Of a stretch of DNA of 64,000 nucleotides, positions 56,401-64,000 are shown in pieces. Numbering within the stretch: position 1 is the first letter of the stretch; the number at the start of each line of letters is the position of its first letter. The notes under the pieces were generated by a model. It ran no database searches. It saw only the letters and a program-made list of their open reading frames with translations, and had not been told where the DNA came from. The DNA is taken from the NCBI RefSeq assembly GCF_007859205.1, contig NZ_VOHP01000002.1, positions 109,534-173,533 of the forward strand, given 5' to 3'. A program made the translations under genes and the position numbers. This DNA is from Streptococcus sp. sy004. GTDB lineage: Bacteria; Bacillota; Bacilli; Lactobacillales; Streptococcaceae.

Positions 56401-58761
56401 CTAAGAATTTTTGAAAAAAAGATCAATGTCAGCCTGTTCCAAACCAATCATGGGATTGATGTTTTGCCAGTTGTCCTCAGTTAGACGATAGTTTTCTTGT
56501 TTATCCACAGCCTTATCCACATCTTGTGGAAAAGTTTCTCTTTGTTTGGGAACATCTGGACTTTCAAAACGTTCCTTGAGATAGGTTAAACGCTGTGTGC
56601 CTTCGTTGCTAACGGCATAGTCAAAGGCGGAAATTTGTCCTAGCATAACGAGTTTACTTTTAGCTCTGGTAATGGCAGTGTAGAGGAGGTTACGTTGGAG
56701 CATACGTCCACTTTGCTGCGTCAATGGTAGGATAATGACAGGAAATTCACTACCTTGTGACTTGTGGATACTTATGGCATAGGCTAGGGTAATCTTGTGC
56801 CAATCTTTTCTTGGATAAGAGGTTTCAATACCGTCAAACTCTAAAATAATCTCATCTTGCTTGCTGTCAGTATATTTGGCAGGAACTAAATCCCTAATAT
56901 AACCAATATCGCCATTAAAGACATTGATTTCGGTGTCATTCACAAGATGGAGAATTTTATCATGACGACGAAAACTGGTGTCGTTGAAGATGAATTCAGG
57001 TTCATCATCTAAAGGATTGAGAAGATTTTGCAGTAGCTTATTTAGGGTATTGATACCAGCAAGTCCACGATACATGGGAGCTAGGATTTGAATGTCTTGG
57101 GGGGCAATGCCAGTTTTAATAGCTGCTTGCACAATACGTTCAATCATTTGGGGGATATGCTGAGGGTTAGCCTCGAAATAAGAACGGTCTGGCTTTTTCT
57201 CACTAAAATCACTAGGCAGGTAACCGTCTCTGATTTGGCTAGCAAGGGTCACAATGGTTGATTGGTCAGATTGACGGAAAATGCGAGTCAGACGAATTTT
57301 TGGAATTTGTGTAATCTGAAGAAGGTCGGCTAAGACTTGTCCAGGCCCTACTGAGGGCAGTTGGTCGCTATCCCCCACGATGATTATTTGGGTGTTAGAT
57401 GAAATAGCAGACAGCAGTTGATTGGCTAACCAGGTATCCACCATTGAAAATTCATCAATAATAATTAAATCACCATCTAAATAATCATCAATGCTTTGGT
57501 AGTCGCTATCTTCAGACGTCAATCCCAAATGACGATGGACGGTGGCACTAGGTAAGCCAGTCAATTCATTCATGCGTCTAGCCGCTCGTCCAGTTGGAGC
57601 TGCTAGGATAATTGGTAGGTCTTGTTTTTTCAACTCGAGACCATTAAGACGGGCATAGATGTTAATAATGCCATTGATAATTGTCGTTTTTCCAGTCCCA
57701 GGCCCACCAGTTAAAATGAATACTTTCTGACTAAGGGCTTGATAAATGGCCTCTTTTTGTTGCTGATCATAGGAAATCCCCAGTTCTTTTTCTGTTGTTT
57801 GGATTTCTTCTTCAAATTTTTCTGTTGTCAGTTTTTCAGGCAAGTCCTCTTTTAACAAGCGATTGAGATGCTTGTGGATACCAACTTCAGCATAGAAAAG
57901 ACTATTGTCAAAAATTTTAGTGTCAACATGTTGCACCTTTTCTTCAGTAATGAGTTGACTAAGTTGTTCTGCAACCAAGCTAGGATCTAACTCGGTTTGC
58001 CTAGCTTCTTGGAGCAATGTCAGACTTGTTTCGAGTAGTTCTTTTGCTTCAACATAGGTGTCGCCTTTATCTAAGCAAAGTTGGATAAGACAGTGAATAA
58101 GAGCTGCTCGAAAGCGTTCTGGTGCATCATCAGCAATACCAATTTCTTTGGCTAGTTGGTCGGCTAGCTTAAAGCCAATTCCCTTGATATCTTCGACTAG
58201 CTGATAAGGATTTTCCGAAATGATTTGCAGGGTTGCTTCTTTATATTGTTCAAAAATGGCAACTGCTAGTTGATTACCTAAACCATAATTGGCGAGTTGC
58301 GTAAGAATTTGCTCGGTACCATAGTTTGATTTGAGCTTGGCAACAAAGGCCTCACGGCTAGTTTGTGATAGTCCAGAAATTGTTTTGAGGGCATCTGGAT
58401 TTTCCAAAATTTTATCAATGGGATTATCACCGTACAGCTCAACAATCTTAGTAGCTGTTTTTTTACCGATTCCCTTGAACTGTTGGCTAGAAAAGTAGTT
58501 AATAAGACAAGATGAAGACGGCTTGGTTTTTTCATATCGACTAACTTGTAATTGTTCACCATACTTGGGATGGGTTGTTAACTGACCCCAAAAAGTGTAG
58601 TCTTGTTCCTCGATAATATCAGCCATAGTACCTGTGACGATGATGTCACTATCAGGAAAATCACTATCACTGTCGTCAATTGTTAATAAAAGAATCTTAA
58701 AGAAATTATTGGCATTTTCAAAAATAATTCGTTCGACCCTACCTGAAAAATAATAATCCAT
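56401..58761 (-). CDS. recD2: RecD2-type DNA helicase
   Basis: A 786-residue superfamily 1B 5'-3' helicase that works without RecBC. N-terminal OB-like domain, a helix-hairpin-helix region (FKGIGKKTATKIVELYG, IKGIGFKLADQL), then Walker A LTGGPGTGKTT, Walker B IIIDEFSMVD and motif VI YTAITRAKSKLVMLG. It limits recombination at stalled forks in relatives. Start at MDYYFSGRVE (58761), after AAGGAA; an upstream frame of 17 codons is not conserved. Confidence 0.94.
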   Translation of the reverse strand: MDYYFSGRVERIIFENANNFFKILLLTIDDSDSDFPDSDIIVTGTMADIIEEQDYTFWGQLTTHPKYGEQLQVSRYEKTKPSSSCLINYFSSQQFKGIGKKTATKIVELYGDNPIDKILENPDALKTISGLSQTSREAFVAKLKSNYGTEQILTQLANYGLGNQLAVAIFEQYKEATLQIISENPYQLVEDIKGIGFKLADQLAKEIGIADDAPERFRAALIHCLIQLCLDKGDTYVEAKELLETSLTLLQEARQTELDPSLVAEQLSQLITEEKVQHVDTKIFDNSLFYAEVGIHKHLNRLLKEDLPEKLTTEKFEEEIQTTEKELGISYDQQQKEAIYQALSQKVFILTGGPGTGKTTIINGIINIYARLNGLELKKQDLPIILAAPTGRAARRMNELTGLPSATVHRHLGLTSEDSDYQSIDDYLDGDLIIIDEFSMVDTWLANQLLSAISSNTQIIIVGDSDQLPSVGPGQVLADLLQITQIPKIRLTRIFRQSDQSTIVTLASQIRDGYLPSDFSEKKPDRSYFEANPQHIPQMIERIVQAAIKTGIAPQDIQILAPMYRGLAGINTLNKLLQNLLNPLDDEPEFIFNDTSFRRHDKILHLVNDTEINVFNGDIGYIRDLVPAKYTDSKQDEIILEFDGIETSYPRKDWHKITLAYAISIHKSQGSEFPVIILPLTQQSGRMLQRNLLYTAITRAKSKLVMLGQISAFDYAVSNEGTQRLTYLKERFESPDVPKQRETFPQDVDKAVDKQENYRLTEDNWQNINPMIGLEQADIDLFFKNS

Positions 58762-58825
58762 ATCTATTTCCTTATTTATCAAAAAGAGTGGTAGAATCTC
58801 ATTTTCAACCACTCAGCAGCATCAT

Positions 58826-59416
58826 TTATTTAACCGTTCCAAGATTACTTACAGGCCAAAAACGAAAGGCCACTTCTCCAATGAGTTGTTCTTCACTAAA
58901 GGTACCCACAGCACGACTATCTTTGGACACCAGTCGGTCATCACCTAAGAGATAATATTGTCCTTGAGGGACAGTTACAGAAAACTCAGCCGATCCATTC
59001 GCATCAACCGTAAAAGCACTGGCTTGGTTGGCTAGTTGTTGGAACATGCTATTGTAAGAGTAGGTTGCTTGTAGCTTGTCCTTTTGAAACGCTGTGACAT
59101 ACTCATTCAGGTAATCTTCTTGAACTTCTTGACCATTGACAGATAGTTTATCATTACTATAGGTGATAGTATCACCTGGCATACCGATAACGCGTTTAAC
59201 CACTTTTTTATTGCCATCTTGGGCCACCACAATATCAAAACGATCGATTGGAGTGACCTTTAGGACAAACAAACGTTGTCCGTCTTTAAGAGTGGGATCC
59301 ATCGAATGTCCTTCAACGCGAACATTGAACCAGATAAACATCCAAGATAAAAAGAAGAGAGTGAGAATGAGGGTAAAACTTCCCCATTCTTTGATAAAAG
59401 ATTTAACTGTTTTCAT
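58826..59416 (-). CDS. lepB: Signal peptidase I
   Basis: A 196-residue S26 peptidase that cleaves secretory signal peptides. One N-terminal membrane helix (about 14-32), catalytic serine in EGHSMDPTL, catalytic lysine in KKVVKRVIGMPGD, and box E GDDRLVSKDSRAVG. Faces the outside of the membrane. Nine bases separate it from rnhC upstream, so the two are co-transcribed. Confidence 0.95.
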   Translation of the reverse strand: MKTVKSFIKEWGSFTLILTLFFLSWMFIWFNVRVEGHSMDPTLKDGQRLFVLKVTPIDRFDIVVAQDGNKKVVKRVIGMPGDTITYSNDKLSVNGQEVQEDYLNEYVTAFQKDKLQATYSYNSMFQQLANQASAFTVDANGSAEFSVTVPQGQYYLLGDDRLVSKDSRAVGTFSEEQLIGEVAFRFWPVSNLGTVK

Positions 59417-59425
59417 GATAAGACC

Positions 59426-60325
59426 TTATTTTTTTAGTAGATTTAATGCTTTATTCGTATTCGCAAAATGTAATTTAGCAACTTTTGCAAGAGTTGCTTG
59501 TCCTTGTTGAGCTAGGATATGGCTAGCAACTTGATCTGATTGAGCTCCAGCGCCACTTGGGAGTTGATGTCCGACTTTTTGTCCTAATTGCTCTAAATTT
59601 TCCAAAAAAAGTTGACGGGCAATAATTGAGCTAACTGCAACTGCCAAATAATTATCCTCTGCCTTGGTTTCGAGATGAAACTCGCGCTGAATGGGATTTT
59701 TTTCCTGTTTCAAATATTTTTGATAATTTGCCATTGTTGTGAATGCATCAATAACAATTTTATCAGGCTGGATACCTTGTTGCAAAAGAAGAAAAATAGT
59801 TTGATTGTGTAGAGCGACCTTAACAGAAACAGCATTATAAGGTTTTCCTTGACCAATCAATTCATTGTATTTTTTTGGTGTTAAAAGTAAGGCTTTGTGA
59901 CGAATTTTTTCTTTTAGGATAGGGGCGAGTGCTTTAATCTTAGCATCGTTTAATTGCTTAGAATCAGCTACTCCTAATTTTTTTAGAAATTCTTCATCTT
60001 GGGCAGTGACAAAACTAGCCACAACAGCCAAGCCACCAAAGTAAGAACCATTTCCAACCTCATCAGTGCCAATCATACTAGTAACCTGACGGGTTTGACT
60101 AGCTGGCTTGGGCGTATGGTCTTGGTAACCAAATGTTTTTGCCACAGAGAGTGCCTCTTTTCCTTGAAAGACAATCTTTCCTGAATGATAAAGTTGAACA
60201 GTCACGCCTTGATATTTTGCAGTGAATTGGACATATGCTTGTTTATTTGGAATTTGGTATTCGTATAAACGGGTCGTCAACTGATTTGTTGCGCCATCTC
60301 CTAGGGTCATAACAACTGTATTCAT
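59426..60325 (-). CDS. rnhC: Ribonuclease HIII
   Basis: A 299-residue RNase of the type 2 family, removing RNA from RNA-DNA hybrids. The N-terminal TBP-like hybrid-binding domain (1-about 80) marks it as HIII rather than HII. Catalytic acids appear in IGTDEVGNGSYFGG (DEVG) and in VIDAF. Start at MNTVVMTLGDG (60325), 12 codons inside a longer frame. Confidence 0.94.
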   Translation of the reverse strand: MNTVVMTLGDGATNQLTTRLYEYQIPNKQAYVQFTAKYQGVTVQLYHSGKIVFQGKEALSVAKTFGYQDHTPKPASQTRQVTSMIGTDEVGNGSYFGGLAVVASFVTAQDEEFLKKLGVADSKQLNDAKIKALAPILKEKIRHKALLLTPKKYNELIGQGKPYNAVSVKVALHNQTIFLLLQQGIQPDKIVIDAFTTMANYQKYLKQEKNPIQREFHLETKAEDNYLAVAVSSIIARQLFLENLEQLGQKVGHQLPSGAGAQSDQVASHILAQQGQATLAKVAKLHFANTNKALNLLKK

Positions 60326-60433
60326 GTCTTTTATTCTATCATAATCAAGAGGAGTTTTCATTAAATAAAAGTTTTCTTCTATTTTACGAAAAGCTACTTT
60401 TAAGGTATAATGGAAACAAACGAGGAGAAAACG

Positions 60434-60727
60434 ATGAGTAAGAATCGCTATAAATTTACTTTTGGCAAAAAAGCCTTGACCTTAACGATGGATCATGACA
60501 ATTTGTTCATGGAAGAAGTCGAACGTTTGGCTCGCGAGAAATATGAAGCTTTAAAGGAGCGTTTACCGCAAGCCGATGATGAAACCATTGCTATTTTATT
60601 GGCAGTTAATAGTTTGGCTTTACAGTTAAGTCGAGAACAAGAGTTTGACAAAGAACGTAAAGAATGGGAAAAATGGACAAGTGTGGCACAAAGCCGTCTT
60701 GAAGATAAAGGAGATAGCAAAAAGTGA
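60434..60727 (+). CDS. zapA: Cell division protein ZapA
   Basis: A 97-residue FtsZ-associated protein that bundles filaments at midcell. RYKFTFGKKALTLTMDHDNLFMEEVERLA forms the globular part, followed by a long coiled coil (about 45-90). The ATG at 60434 has GAGGAG upstream, and a TATAAT lies at 60406. The stop overlaps the cvpA start by 4 bases (GTGA). Divergent from rnhC. Confidence 0.92.
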   Translation: MSKNRYKFTFGKKALTLTMDHDNLFMEEVERLAREKYEALKERLPQADDETIAILLAVNSLALQLSREQEFDKERKEWEKWTSVAQSRLEDKGDSKK

Positions 60728-61245
60728 TCAGTTTAATCATTGCTCTAATCTTGGTTTGGGCTTTTTACATTGGTTATGCGCGTGGCATATTTTTACAAGC
60801 CTACTATAGTTTAACCAGTTTATTAGGCTTGTTTGTCGCCAATCTTTTTTATCGCCAAGTGGCTCAAGCCCTCACTTTGTGGGTACCCTATTCTAATCCT
60901 AGTCAAGATGCTCAAGTCAGATTTTTCACTAATCGAGATATTTTTTCTCTAGATGATGTCTTTTATGCAGGTGTAGCTTTCTTTTTGCTTTATTTATCCG
61001 TCTATTTAACAGGACGTATTTTAGGGTTGTTTGTTCATTTATTTAAGGTAGATAGTTTAACTAGTGCTTTTAGAAATATCTTGGCAGGTGGTTTATCTGT
61101 CTTAGTGACTTTATTAGGCATTAGTATGGTTTTGACGATTTTAGCAACTGTACCTTTGACCAGTTTACAAGAAAGATTATATAGTAGTGGATTTGTCAGA
61201 GTTCTGGTCAATCTTGTTCCGCTTTTTAGCACTTGGTGGAGTTAA
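60724..61245 (+). CDS. CvpA family membrane protein
   Basis: A 173-residue protein with four membrane helices (about 2-18, 24-42, 75-98 and 117-140) and the CvpA pattern GYARGIFLQAYYSLTSLLGL at the start. It begins with GTG overlapping zapA. CvpA relatives influence envelope stability and colicin V release in E. coli; the streptococcal role is unclear. mutS2 normally follows in related genomes, but here a terminator does. Confidence 0.87.
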   Translation: MISLIIALILVWAFYIGYARGIFLQAYYSLTSLLGLFVANLFYRQVAQALTLWVPYSNPSQDAQVRFFTNRDIFSLDDVFYAGVAFFLLYLSVYLTGRILGLFVHLFKVDSLTSAFRNILAGGLSVLVTLLGISMVLTILATVPLTSLQERLYSSGFVRVLVNLVPLFSTWWS

Positions 61246-61259
61246 TAGTTGTGGTTATT

Positions 61260-61291
61260 AAAAAGGCTAGAACGATCCTAAGCCTTTTTTT
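61260..61291. terminator. Terminator between cvpA and mutY
   Basis: AAAAAGGCTAG and CTAAGCCTTTTT pair around AACGATC. It serves both strands, and the mutY stop codon lies inside the stem. Confidence 0.85.
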
Positions 61292-62435
61292 GATTACAGA
61301 TTTTTAGATAACTTGCTAGCATCTTTTTTTGAGCGGTTGCCATGGGATATTGCTCAAGCTGCTCAAGATCCACCCAAGTCAAAGTTGCTGATTGATTTAC
61401 TGCCTCGGTTTCAACTTGTCCACTATGTAGTTCAATATGCCATTTTTGATGACTAAAGGTATGAGAAATAGCTGGAAATGTTTCAGATGACCAGTCTGGA
61501 TGTAGTTGATAGTTTTGGTTGAAAGTAGCTTTGGGGTCGTAATTTTCCAACACGTCCTCTTTATTTTGATCAAACAGGTCTAATTGATGTTTGAATTGAC
61601 TTTCCAATAAAGGAAAAGACCAGAAGCCAGCGAGCAAGGTTTGTTCAGTATTTTTTTCAAGCAGTAATTGTCCTACGTCATTACTAATAATAAAAGCATC
61701 TAGTCGAAGAGGGCGAGGCTTTTTCTTAGGTTTTTTAATAGGATACTTATCCATCGTACCGTGTAGATAAGCCGCACTGAAAAAACGGATTGGACTTTCT
61801 TCAGGTCGTGGATTTTTTGCAGACTCAATGTCAGTCCCCAAATCCATTAAAGCTTGATTGAAATCTCCAGGTCGATTAGGATCGATGAGAATTTTCATGA
61901 TATGTTGAAAGATTTTACGATTTTTGGGATCTCCAATATCGTAATCAACTTCAAAAAGCCGAGCGATTACTCGCATCACATTGCCATCAACAGCTGGCTC
62001 TGGCAAATCAAAAGCAATACTAGCAATGGCACCAGCTGTATAGGGACCGATTCCCTTTAATCCTCTAATATCGTCATAAGTCGTAGGAAATTGACCAGAG
62101 AACTCGGTCATAATCTGTTGAGCGGCAGCTTGCATATTACGCACACGAGAGTAGTAGCCCAGACCTTCCCAAGCCTTTAACAAGAGTTCTTCCTCAGCAT
62201 GGGCTAAATCACTAATTGTGGGAAACCATTTTAAAAAGCGTTGATAGTAGGGAATAACCGTGATAACTTGAGTTTGCTGAAGCATAATCTCAGAAATCCA
62301 AATGTGATAAGGATTCTTACTACGTCGCCAAGGTAAATCACGTTTTTCTTTGTCATACCAAGCCAGTAAGGTCTTTCTAAACGATACGATTTTATCAGTA
62401 TCCCACATGTCAATGCCATAATCTGCTAGATTCAT
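61278..62435 (-). CDS. mutY: A/G-specific adenine DNA glycosylase MutY, clusterless form
   Basis: A 385-residue glycosylase that removes adenine opposite 8-oxoguanine. HhH-GPD domain with LKGIGPYTAGAIASIAFDLP and the catalytic aspartate in AVDGNVMRV; MutT-like C-terminal domain (about 230-370) that recognises 8-oxoG. The four cysteines of the usual [4Fe-4S] loop are absent: the segment after DLGTDIESAKNPRPEESP contains none. The start ATG at 62435 lies 6 bases after GGGG; a TTG four codons earlier is possible. Confidence 0.93.
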   Translation of the reverse strand: MNLADYGIDMWDTDKIVSFRKTLLAWYDKEKRDLPWRRSKNPYHIWISEIMLQQTQVITVIPYYQRFLKWFPTISDLAHAEEELLLKAWEGLGYYSRVRNMQAAAQQIMTEFSGQFPTTYDDIRGLKGIGPYTAGAIASIAFDLPEPAVDGNVMRVIARLFEVDYDIGDPKNRKIFQHIMKILIDPNRPGDFNQALMDLGTDIESAKNPRPEESPIRFFSAAYLHGTMDKYPIKKPKKKPRPLRLDAFIISNDVGQLLLEKNTEQTLLAGFWSFPLLESQFKHQLDLFDQNKEDVLENYDPKATFNQNYQLHPDWSSETFPAISHTFSHQKWHIELHSGQVETEAVNQSATLTWVDLEQLEQYPMATAQKKMLASYLKICNQKKA

Positions 62436-62554
62436 CCTTTTCCCCAATCTATAATTTTCTTCATTATAGCATAAGCTAGGATAGAAAAATAAAATTATGA
62501 TAGTTTTTTCTTGCTATTTTAATCGAAAGGTAATATAATAATATCTTGTGAGAA

Positions 62555-62612
62555 TACCTCACTTACTCGTGGCAAAAGTCATGAGTCATTAGACCAAAAG
62601 GAGGAAATACAT
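62555..62612 (+). promoter_or_regulatory. Structured rpsF leader
   Basis: CTCGTGGC and GTCATGAG (62566-62573 and 62578-62585) form an 8-bp stem with AAAA loop (two G-U pairs). A GTGAGAATACCTCAC stem precedes it. Leaders of rpsF-rpsR operons commonly bind S6-S18. The role here is inferred from position. Confidence 0.5.
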
Positions 62613-62614
62613 CA

Positions 62615-62905
62615 ATGGCTAAATACGAAATTCTTTATATCATTCGTCCAAACATTGAAGAAGAAGCGAAAAACGCCTTGGTAACACGTTTTGACACAAT
62701 TTTGACTGACAACGGTGCAACTATCCTTGAATCAAAAGCTTGGGAAAAACGTCGTCTTGCTTACGAAATCAAAGATTTCCGTGAAGGACTTTACCATATC
62801 GTAACTGTTGAAGCGACTAACGATGCAGCTCTTAACGAGTTTGACCGTTTATCAAAAATCAACAATGACATTCTTCGTCACATGATTGTAAAACTTGACG
62901 CTTAA
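62615..62905 (+). CDS. rpsF: 30S ribosomal protein bS6
   Basis: A 96-residue bS6 that pairs with S18 on the platform of the small subunit. The start [19 protein letters not shown] and [19 protein letters not shown] are typical. AAGGAGG site upstream. First of the rpsF-ssb-rpsR operon. Confidence 0.97.
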   Translation: MAKYEILYIIRPNIEEEAKNALVTRFDTILTDNGATILESKAWEKRRLAYEIKDFREGLYHIVTVEATNDAALNEFDRLSKINNDILRHMIVKLDA

Positions 62906-62916
62906 GAAGGTAGTTT

Positions 62917-63411
62917 ATGATAAATAATGTAGTACTAGTCGGGCGTATGACCCGTGATGCTGAACTTCGTTACACACCAAATAACCAAGCAGTGGCTACG
63001 TTTAGCTTAGCAGTTAATCGTAACTTTAAGAATCAGGCAGGTGAGCGAGAGGCTGACTTTATCAATGTTGTCATCTGGCGTCAACAGGCTGAAAACTTAG
63101 CTAACTGGGCTAAAAAAGGCACACTTTTGGGGATTACTGGCCGCATTCAAACACGCAACTATGATAATGCTCAAGGTCAGCGTGTTTATGTAACTGAAGT
63201 AGTGGCAGACAACTTTCAAATTTTAGAAAGTCGTGCTACACGAGATGCTGGTTCAGCTACTAGCTATGATTCACCTTATGGTTCGGCCCCAACTAATTTC
63301 GGGAATGAATCAGGTGGATTTCAATCGCAAACACCAAACTTTGGTCGAGATGAGAGTCCCTTTGGAGCAAGTAATCCTATGGATATCTCAGATGACGATT
63401 TACCATTTTAA
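62917..63411 (+). CDS. ssb: Single-stranded DNA-binding protein
   Basis: A 164-residue SSB. OB-fold (1-about 108) starting [20 protein letters not shown], a Gly/Ser/Asn-rich linker, and the acidic protein-docking tip DISDDDLPF. It protects single-stranded DNA and recruits repair proteins. Starts with ATG after AAGGTAG. Middle of the operon. Confidence 0.96.
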   Translation: MINNVVLVGRMTRDAELRYTPNNQAVATFSLAVNRNFKNQAGEREADFINVVIWRQQAENLANWAKKGTLLGITGRIQTRNYDNAQGQRVYVTEVVADNFQILESRATRDAGSATSYDSPYGSAPTNFGNESGGFQSQTPNFGRDESPFGASNPMDISDDDLPF

Positions 63412-63440
63412 TGGGAAAGACTATATAAAGGAGAAATATA

Positions 63441-63680
63441 ATGGCTCAACAACGTCGTGGCGGATTCAAACGCCGTAAAAAAGTTGACTATATCGCAGCT
63501 AACAAAATTGAATATGTTGATTACAAAGATACAGAATTGCTTAGTCGTTTCGTATCAGAACGTGGTAAAATTTTACCACGTCGTGTGACTGGAACATCAG
63601 CGAAAAATCAACGTAAAGTAACAACAGCAATTAAACGTGCTCGTGTTATGGCTCTTATGCCGTTCGTTAACGAAGATTAA
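63441..63680 (+). CDS. rpsR: 30S ribosomal protein bS18
   Basis: A 79-residue bS18 with the typical [14 protein letters not shown] start and [24 protein letters not shown] centre. No zinc cysteines, so the C-minus form. AAGGAG before the ATG. Ends the operon. Confidence 0.97.
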   Translation: MAQQRRGGFKRRKKVDYIAANKIEYVDYKDTELLSRFVSERGKILPRRVTGTSAKNQRKVTTAIKRARVMALMPFVNED

Positions 63681-63710
63681 AAATTGTCCGTCCTCTTAGG
63701 ACGGATTTTA
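63681..63710 (+). terminator. Terminator after rpsR
   Basis: TCCGTCC and GGACGGA form a perfect stem around TCTTA, with A residues before and TTTT after. Confidence 0.85.
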
Positions 63711-63812
63711 ATTCACTTTGGATTAAGTCAAAAAGACTTTTCAAAAACGTCACTAAGAGTGATCAAACAGAGCGGTAAAATAAAGCTTGTCAATTTTTTT
63801 TTAATTTTTTTT

Positions 63813-63853
63813 TTGACAAAGTAGTTGACAGGGGATGTATAGTTTGATAGAAT
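63813..63853 (+). promoter_or_regulatory. Ribosomal RNA operon promoter region
   Basis: TTGACA at 63825-63830 and TAGAAT at 63848-63853 are exactly 17 bp apart. A second perfect TTGACA at 63813-63818 suggests tandem promoters, with TATAGT near 63838 as its weak -10. A long T tract lies just upstream. Confidence 0.85.
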
Positions 63854-63859
63854 GTAATA

Positions 63860-63975
63860 GTTGTCGCCTGAGAGGTGACGTTAAGACCTTTGAGAACTGA
63901 ATAAGACGAACCAAGTGCGGGTTATGAAAATAACCTGTTAATAAACAATAAGTCAGTGAAAACTGAGCATCAAAT
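63860..63975 (+). other. rrn leader with antitermination-type box
   Basis: It contains GTCGCCTGAGAGGTGAC, a hairpin, and TTTGAGAACTGAATAAGACG, resembling the boxA-region sequence found before streptococcal and bacillar 16S genes. Transcribed spacer, not coding. Confidence 0.7.
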
Positions 63976-64000
63976 TTAAATGAGAGTTTGATCCTGGCTC
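63976..64000 (+). rRNA. 16S ribosomal RNA, 5' end only
   Basis: AGAGTTTGATCCTGGCTC, the universal 16S 5' sequence, begins at 63983. The mature end is estimated at about 63976 by analogy. The gene runs off the window. Confidence 0.97.

Overview
The window is AT-rich low-GC Gram-positive DNA and is almost certainly a Streptococcus chromosome. Supporting signs are a ctsR-clpC pair without mcsAB, the dnaB-dnaI-der string, a RocS-like DUF536 protein, pyruvate formate-lyase with a cre-controlled promoter, an LPXTG protein of the SEC10/PgrA family, double-glycine bacteriocin precursors and many TGnTATAAT extended -10 promoters. I do not call a species.

Layout. Positions 1-770 hold two hairpins and rpmG/rpmF on the minus strand. 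950-8680 is a complete L-ascorbate locus: ulaABC (PTS), ulaDEF (catabolism), a PRD-type regulator and ulaG (lactonase), controlled through a cre-overlapped promoter. Transketolase (8741) follows and takes the pentose phosphate made by the ula enzymes. 10.8-14 kb carries a small membrane protein, a metallo-beta-lactamase-fold hydrolase, tadA, the 4.5S SRP RNA (ffs), a PsiE-like protein and rlmB, whose promoter predicts a leaderless mRNA. 14-17.1 kb (minus) encodes a repeat-bearing LPXTG surface protein and a membrane protein that overlaps its start. 17.3-20.2 kb has a flavoprotein, rocS, a DnaQ-like exonuclease and ebfC. 20.7-23.2 kb (minus) is a three-gene unit: VTC-type polyphosphate polymerase, DUF4956 membrane protein and a secreted beta-helix lipoprotein.

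23.4-26.0 kb is an accessory bacteriocin locus. It has a string of tiny membrane (putative immunity) proteins and two double-glycine precursors rich in GxxxG, with a repeated promoter element in front of three gene groups. Housekeeping genes resume with rpsB-tsf, ctsR-clpC, dusB-hslO, a CHY zinc-finger protein and rplM-rpsI.

Directly after rpsI lies a very AT-rich two-gene insertion (35.2-37.5 kb). It encodes a PHP-phosphoesterase/ABC-type ATPase fusion, probably an antiphage system, and a small acidic partner. It is followed by a degenerate 41-bp tandem repeat. The same repeat, with the same period and the same internal spacing, occurs near 20.4 kb.

38-64 kb is mostly core: a zinc alcohol dehydrogenase, an orphan bacteriocin-immunity gene, rsmG, lemA-htpX, yceD, nrdR-dnaB-dnaI-der, a DUF1129 protein, corA, uvrA-pepP-comEB, pflB, dinB, recD2, lepB, rnhC, zapA-cvpA, mutY (without iron-sulphur cysteines) and rpsF-ssb-rpsR. 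The window ends in an rrn promoter and the first bases of a 16S rRNA gene.
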